Of a DNA stretch of 16,596 bases, positions 13,843-16,596 are shown in pieces. This DNA is from Planctomycetota bacterium (GTDB taxonomy: Bacteria > Planctomycetota > Phycisphaerae > FEN-1346): positions 1 through 16,596 of the forward strand of contig JAPLMO010000325.1 in NCBI GenBank assembly GCA_026386995.1. The letters run 5' to 3'. A model generated the notes under the pieces. The model was given only the letters and a program-made list of their open reading frames with translations, did no database searches and was not told the origin of the DNA. Position numbers and translations under genes: made by a program. How positions within the stretch are numbered: the stretch's first letter is position 1; each line of letters starts with the position of its first letter.

Positions 13843-14024
13843 GACAGAACCTCCCCAAAGGAAACATGAACCGCCCCTCAGACCCGCGGCCTAACCCGCC
13901 ATGCCGCGCATGCGGACTCCGAGACCGCACGGAACGGCAATAGGCACACGGTAACCATGGTCGGGAGGAAGCAAGAGGCAAGAAGCAGACCTTGCTCGAC
14001 CCAACCCCCTTAATCTCCGGGCAT
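13843..14024 (-). other. Long leader of the PEP-CTERM unit; no gene seen
   Basis: Between the candidate minus-strand promoter (14025-14052) and ATG 13842 lie about 180 bases without a credible gene. The minus strand contains short GC-rich inverted repeats, such as GCGG/CCGC around 13915-13935, so the leader could fold. I do not recognise a known riboswitch or ribosomal leader in it. The whole gene-free stretch between the PEP-CTERM gene and the next plus-strand gene is 13843-14282. It also holds two promoters and a terminator, listed separately. Confidence 0.4.
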
Positions 14025-14054
14025 ACTATAACTGATATTTGCGAAAAAGCAAAT
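14025..14054 (-). promoter_or_regulatory. Candidate promoter with overlapping operator-like palindrome
   Basis: On the minus strand TATAGT (14030-14025) is preceded at 16 bp by TTGCTT (14052-14047). The inverted repeat ATTTGC-GAAAAA-GCAAAT (14037-14054) covers the -35 region, which is where a repressor or activator dimer would bind. Its distance to ATG 13842 implies a leader of about 175 bases. Match to consensus is moderate. Confidence 0.4.
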
Positions 14055-14074
14055 CCGACCGGCCGAAAATAGTC

Positions 14075-14116
14075 AAAAAAAAGCCGCCGGGGCAATGGTG
14101 CGCCGCTCTCGGCGGC
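14075..14116 (-). terminator. Minus-strand intrinsic terminator with no obvious gene
   Basis: Reading the minus strand, GCCGCCG (14116-14110) pairs with CGGCGGC (14089-14083) across a ~20-base loop and is followed by eight T. The T run fits only minus-strand transcription. No minus-strand gene ends nearby: the region to the right is the promoter and coding part of the plus-strand zinc-ribbon gene. It may stop antisense readthrough or end a small RNA. Confidence 0.5.
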
Positions 14117-14181
14117 CAGGAACGCTATGTGTAGTGCCCCTGCCCCCTTGCCACACACCCAAAATGAGGCGCAGTGGCCGA

Positions 14182-14211
14182 TTGACACCGGCGCAGGGTC
14201 TCTTTTATAAT
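14182..14211 (+). promoter_or_regulatory. Perfect consensus sigma70 promoter
   Basis: TTGACA (14182-14187) and TATAAT (14206-14211), both exact consensus, are separated by 18 bp. Transcription would begin near 14218, about 65 bp before the preferred start of the zinc-ribbon gene. It is the strongest promoter in the window. Confidence 0.75.
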
Positions 14212-14282
14212 CTGTAGTATGTGCGGCACGGAGCGGCGGCGCCACGCCCATGAGCCGTTACCGGCTGGCCGACGAGGACGTT

Positions 14283-15923
14283 ATGGCATCGACAACCAAT
14301 TCCCCTGCGAGCCAGGGGCCCTGGACCGGCGACAAGGCGCCCTGCGTCTACTGCGGCCAGGTCATCGGCCGGACGGACGAGCGGTGCCCGCACTGCAAGG
14401 TGTCCTTCTCGCCGGCGGTCCGGCGCGCATCGCGCGAGGGCATGGGCGACTGGTTCTACCTGGACTCTCGCAACCCGAGCGCCCGGGGGGTGACCTTCGA
14501 GACGCTCATCAAGATGATTGAAAAGGGCCGCATCCGGACCGACTCGATCGTCCGCGGCCCGACGACCCAGCAGGACTGGACGTACGCCGCCGAGGCGCCG
14601 CGACTGGCGAAGTACCTCGGGCTGTGCCCGCACTGTTTTGCGGAGGCCAAGCCCGAGGACGCCTACTGCACGCGGTGCCAGTTGAACATGAACGCGCGGC
14701 TGGGCGACCCTCGGCCTGGGATTCCGGCGGAACTTGTGCGGGAGCCGTTCCACAAGGCGGCCCACGAGATGGAGAAGCAACTGTCGCAGCCGGAGCCGAC
14801 GTCGCAGGCCGCCGCGGCCGCGGTCTTCGCCACGTCCGACACGCCCGAGCCCTCGAAGGCGGTCACGTCCACCGCCGCCGCCGCGGCCGCCGCTATGACC
14901 GAGGTCTCGCCGGCGGCGACGGACCGCGTCAGCCGCGTCGCAGTCGCCCCGCGCCGCCGCAAGCCGCGCCTCTGGCTCGTGCTGGTGTTGACGTGGGTCA
15001 CGTTGCTGCCAGTGGGACTCATCCTTTACTTTGCCACCGTCGGCACGAACCCCGGTCCGGAACCCGGCACGCCGGTCGCACCTGGCAACGACGAGTGGGT
15101 GACGCAGAAGTTGGGCGAGGCGGCCGCAGCCGCGCAGGCCAAGGACTACGGCCGCGCCATCGCCATTTACGACGAGATCATCGCCAAGACCGGCGACGCG
15201 GCCACCTGGGTGCCCCGTAAACAGGCCCTCCTTCAGCAGAAGACCCAGCAGGAACGTAACGAACGCCTGGCGAAACTCAAGGACCGCCTCGAGATGGCCG
15301 AGGGCATGGCCGCCGATCAGAAGTTCGACGATGCCCTGGCGGTCCTGCTGAGCATCGGCAAGGACGACCGCACGTGGCTGGCCTCGCTCGGCGTCAGCGT
15401 CGACATGATGGAAAGAACCATCCGCGAAAAGCTGGCCAAGGGCGCTTACCTGAAGCGGTTGGACGAGAAACTCGGCGCCGACCTGGCCCAGGCCGACGCC
15501 TTGCGGACCGGCGGCAAACCGGCCGACGCCCTGAGGGCGTATAAGCAGATCGCCTCGACGTATCCGGCGGACCTCGTCCGCAAACGCATCAACATCGACC
15601 AGATGATGAGGGAACTCCAGGCGCAAGTGACGGCCGCCGCGCCGACGCCGCCGGACGGCCCCCCGCCGCCGACGCCCGCGGCCAACCTGCCTCCGGACCA
15701 GGTCGCGTCGGCCATAAACGACATGCTGAAAGAGTCCGCCGCGCTGGAGAAGGCGGAAAAATTCGCCGACGCCCTGGCCAAACTCGAAGAGATCAAGCAG
15801 AAGTTCGAGCAGAGGTACTGGCCGGAAAGCCTGGAGAAACACATCCGCGACGTCAAGGCCAAGAAAGAGGCCCTTGAGTTCTTCGGAATCGAAGGGCCGA
15901 AGAAGACCCCCAAGACGCCCTGA
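14283..15923 (+). CDS. Zinc-ribbon / GYF-like / single-TM / TPR-like protein
   Basis: A 546-aa protein with a mosaic layout. Residues 20-38 form a zinc ribbon (CVYC...CPHC: C21, C24, C35, C38). Residues ~56-113 (GDWFYLDSR to APRLAKYLG) resemble a GYF_2-type domain. A second zinc pair follows (CPHC and CTRC: C115, C118, C129, C132). An Ala/Thr-rich linker leads to RRRKPR and one TM helix at ~229-254. The C-terminal half is charged and helical with TPR-like repeats (DYGRAIAIYDEII, KFDDALAVLLSIG, KPADALRAYKQIA, KFADALAKLEEIK) broken by a proline-rich stretch. Positive-inside rule: zinc part cytoplasmic, TPR part periplasmic. ATG 14283 has GAGGA close upstream; ATG 14250 (11 residues longer) lacks one. 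Function unknown. Confidence 0.85.
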   Translation: MASTTNSPASQGPWTGDKAPCVYCGQVIGRTDERCPHCKVSFSPAVRRASREGMGDWFYLDSRNPSARGVTFETLIKMIEKGRIRTDSIVRGPTTQQDWTYAAEAPRLAKYLGLCPHCFAEAKPEDAYCTRCQLNMNARLGDPRPGIPAELVREPFHKAAHEMEKQLSQPEPTSQAAAAAVFATSDTPEPSKAVTSTAAAAAAAMTEVSPAATDRVSRVAVAPRRRKPRLWLVLVLTWVTLLPVGLILYFATVGTNPGPEPGTPVAPGNDEWVTQKLGEAAAAAQAKDYGRAIAIYDEIIAKTGDAATWVPRKQALLQQKTQQERNERLAKLKDRLEMAEGMAADQKFDDALAVLLSIGKDDRTWLASLGVSVDMMERTIREKLAKGAYLKRLDEKLGADLAQADALRTGGKPADALRAYKQIASTYPADLVRKRINIDQMMRELQAQVTAAAPTPPDGPPPPTPAANLPPDQVASAINDMLKESAALEKAEKFADALAKLEEIKQKFEQRYWPESLEKHIRDVKAKKEALEFFGIEGPKKTPKTP

Positions 15924-15997
15924 TTATCCTCCCATTGACCCGCCGAAGATATGTGCCGCCGCGCAAACCGCGTTCTGGTGGCCCCCAGGCCCATTTC

Positions 15998-16029
15998 TTG
16001 CGCGGTGGGTCAGAAGACCCACCGCGCAA
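15998..16029. repeat. Perfect palindrome with 14-bp arms (TTGCGCGGTGGGTC type)
   Basis: Arms at 15998-16011 and 16016-16029 flank AGAA. It belongs to the same family as 3848-3881, and the likeness continues into the flank: AAGTGGCG follows at 16035-16042, as CGCCACTT precedes the 3848 copy. It lies between two convergent genes, so it could act in either direction, but has no U-tract. Confidence 0.75.
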
Positions 16030-16071
16030 AGGTTAAGTGGCGTTGTAGTAGTAGTGCGTCAACTTTAATTA

Positions 16072-16114
16072 TGTGGGTGCCACGGCTGCACAAGGCGCAG
16101 CCGTGGCACCCACA
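16072..16114. repeat. Perfect palindrome with 18-bp arms (GGGTGCCACGGCTGC type)
   Basis: Arms TGTGGGTGCCACGGCTGC (16072-16089) and its exact complement (16097-16114) flank a 7-nt loop. It is a further palindrome type, unlike the GCGCGG family and unlike the hypF elements. Together with the 15998 copy it fills most of the 224-bp gap between the convergent genes (15924-16147), which holds no gene that I can see. Confidence 0.75.
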
Positions 16115-16147
16115 GACTTAGTCCTGACAGGCTACTCGCCGTACCGC

Positions 16148-16596
16148 CTACCGCGCGGGCTTCTCGGCGGGCGCCGTTGCCGCGGGTGCGGCCTTGCCGG
16201 CCTCGATTTGATCGGCATGCATCGGCTGGACGCGGATGACAAGCAGGATGCGGTCGGCCTGGACCGCGGCGGACTTCGGCGCCGCCGGGGCATCCGCCAA
16301 ACCCGATGCCCGTGAGTCGGTCGGGGCCGCCTTCGCAGGACCCTCAGCCTCCGCCTTGGAGGCGGCCGCGTGGCCCGCGGGAGGCGCAGCAGCGCCTCCG
16401 GCGCCTCCGCCGCCGACTTTGCTGCCGCCCTCCCGCTGCTTCTGCTGCAAGAATGAGCCCGCGCCGAACAAGCCCGCCGGGGCAGGCGCCGCGGCCGCGA
16501 CGGAATCGGGCCTGTCGGCTACCTCAGCCTTCCGCTGCTCGGCCGCGGGCGGCGTGGCGGACGGCGGGGGCAACGCGGGCTTCTTCGCGGCGTCCT
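16148..16596 (-). CDS. C-terminal part of an Ala/Pro-rich protein (runs off the right edge)
   Basis: Reading leftwards from the window edge the frame is open with no start needed, ending at TAG 16150-16148, so about 148 C-terminal residues are visible. The sequence is low-complexity (Ala, Pro, Gly, Lys) apart from LFGAGSFLQQKQREGG and, near the end, DRILLVIRVQPMHADQIEAG, which reads as a beta-strand-forming tail. I associate similar 'LLVVRV' tails with planctomycete membrane proteins that have zinc-finger/anti-sigma-like N-termini, but this is a weak impression. Function cannot be assigned. It is convergent with the zinc-ribbon gene. Confidence 0.6.
   Translation of the reverse strand, partial: DAAKKPALPPPSATPPAAEQRKAEVADRPDSVAAAAPAPAGLFGAGSFLQQKQREGGSKVGGGGAGGAAAPPAGHAAASKAEAEGPAKAAPTDSRASGLADAPAAPKSAAVQADRILLVIRVQPMHADQIEAGKAAPAATAPAEKPAR

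Noticed and set aside
13843..14024. A riboswitch in the PEP-CTERM leader
   Set aside because: The leader has short GC-rich stems, but I could not match it to any known aptamer core.
13757..14251. Minus-strand frame of 164 codons in the gap right of the PEP-CTERM gene
   Set aside because: It overlaps the PEP-CTERM signal peptide region, a terminator and two promoters, and shows no domain or ribosome site.
14205..15842. Minus-strand frame of 545 codons opposite the zinc-ribbon gene
   Set aside because: Low-complexity Arg/Gly/Leu shadow. The plus strand has zinc ribbons, a TM helix and a consensus promoter.

Overview
The window is about 16.6 kb of GC-rich bacterial DNA. Two PEP-CTERM surface proteins, several families of small dispersed palindromes, a 9-bp-periodic GCAGAGAAC-type repeat and a zinc-ribbon/GYF/TM/TPR protein together suggest a Planctomycetota chromosome (Phycisphaerae-like). 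This placement is inference from gene style; no rRNA or marker gene is present.

Layout. (1) 1-131: the 5' end of an insertion sequence on the minus strand, with the start of its transposase and two 18-bp terminal direct repeats. (2) 217-6078, plus strand: a cell-envelope glycan operon. It holds a ChbG/YdjC-type carbohydrate deacetylase, a GT2 polyprenyl-phosphate glycosyltransferase, an ArnT-type membrane transferase (these three joined by ATGA overlaps), then, after a palindrome element, a second ArnT-type transferase and a small membrane protein. The first three match the logic of the Francisella FlmF2-NaxD-FlmK route: make undecaprenyl-P-sugar, N-deacetylate it, transfer the amino sugar to lipid A or another acceptor. 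(3) 6176-6550, plus: a DGC-domain putative zinc-binding protein. (4) 12111 down to 6594, minus strand: hypF, hypC, hypD and apbE. The first three mature [NiFe]-hydrogenase; ApbE attaches FMN to redox proteins. No hydrogenase subunit and no hypA, hypB or hypE is in view. (5) 13842 down to 12252, minus: two exported PEP-CTERM proteins, one of unknown function and one a cyclophilin, with a terminator after the second. (6) 14283-15923, plus: a zinc-ribbon/GYF-like/TM/TPR-like protein behind a perfect consensus sigma70 promoter. (7) 16148-16596, minus: the Ala/Pro-rich C-terminus of a gene that runs off the window.

The most striking feature is the density of small repeats and where they sit. Four palindrome types and one 9-bp-periodic inverted repeat occur in intergenic gaps. 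Two double-hairpin elements lie in frame inside hypF, adding about 28-29 residues each. A 9-bp-periodic repeat lies in the 5' end of apbE and may supply the basic N-terminus of its lipoprotein signal. This resembles the in-frame palindromic elements of Rickettsia and the REP/RAYT systems of other bacteria, but in a hydrogenase-maturation gene of a probable planctomycete.
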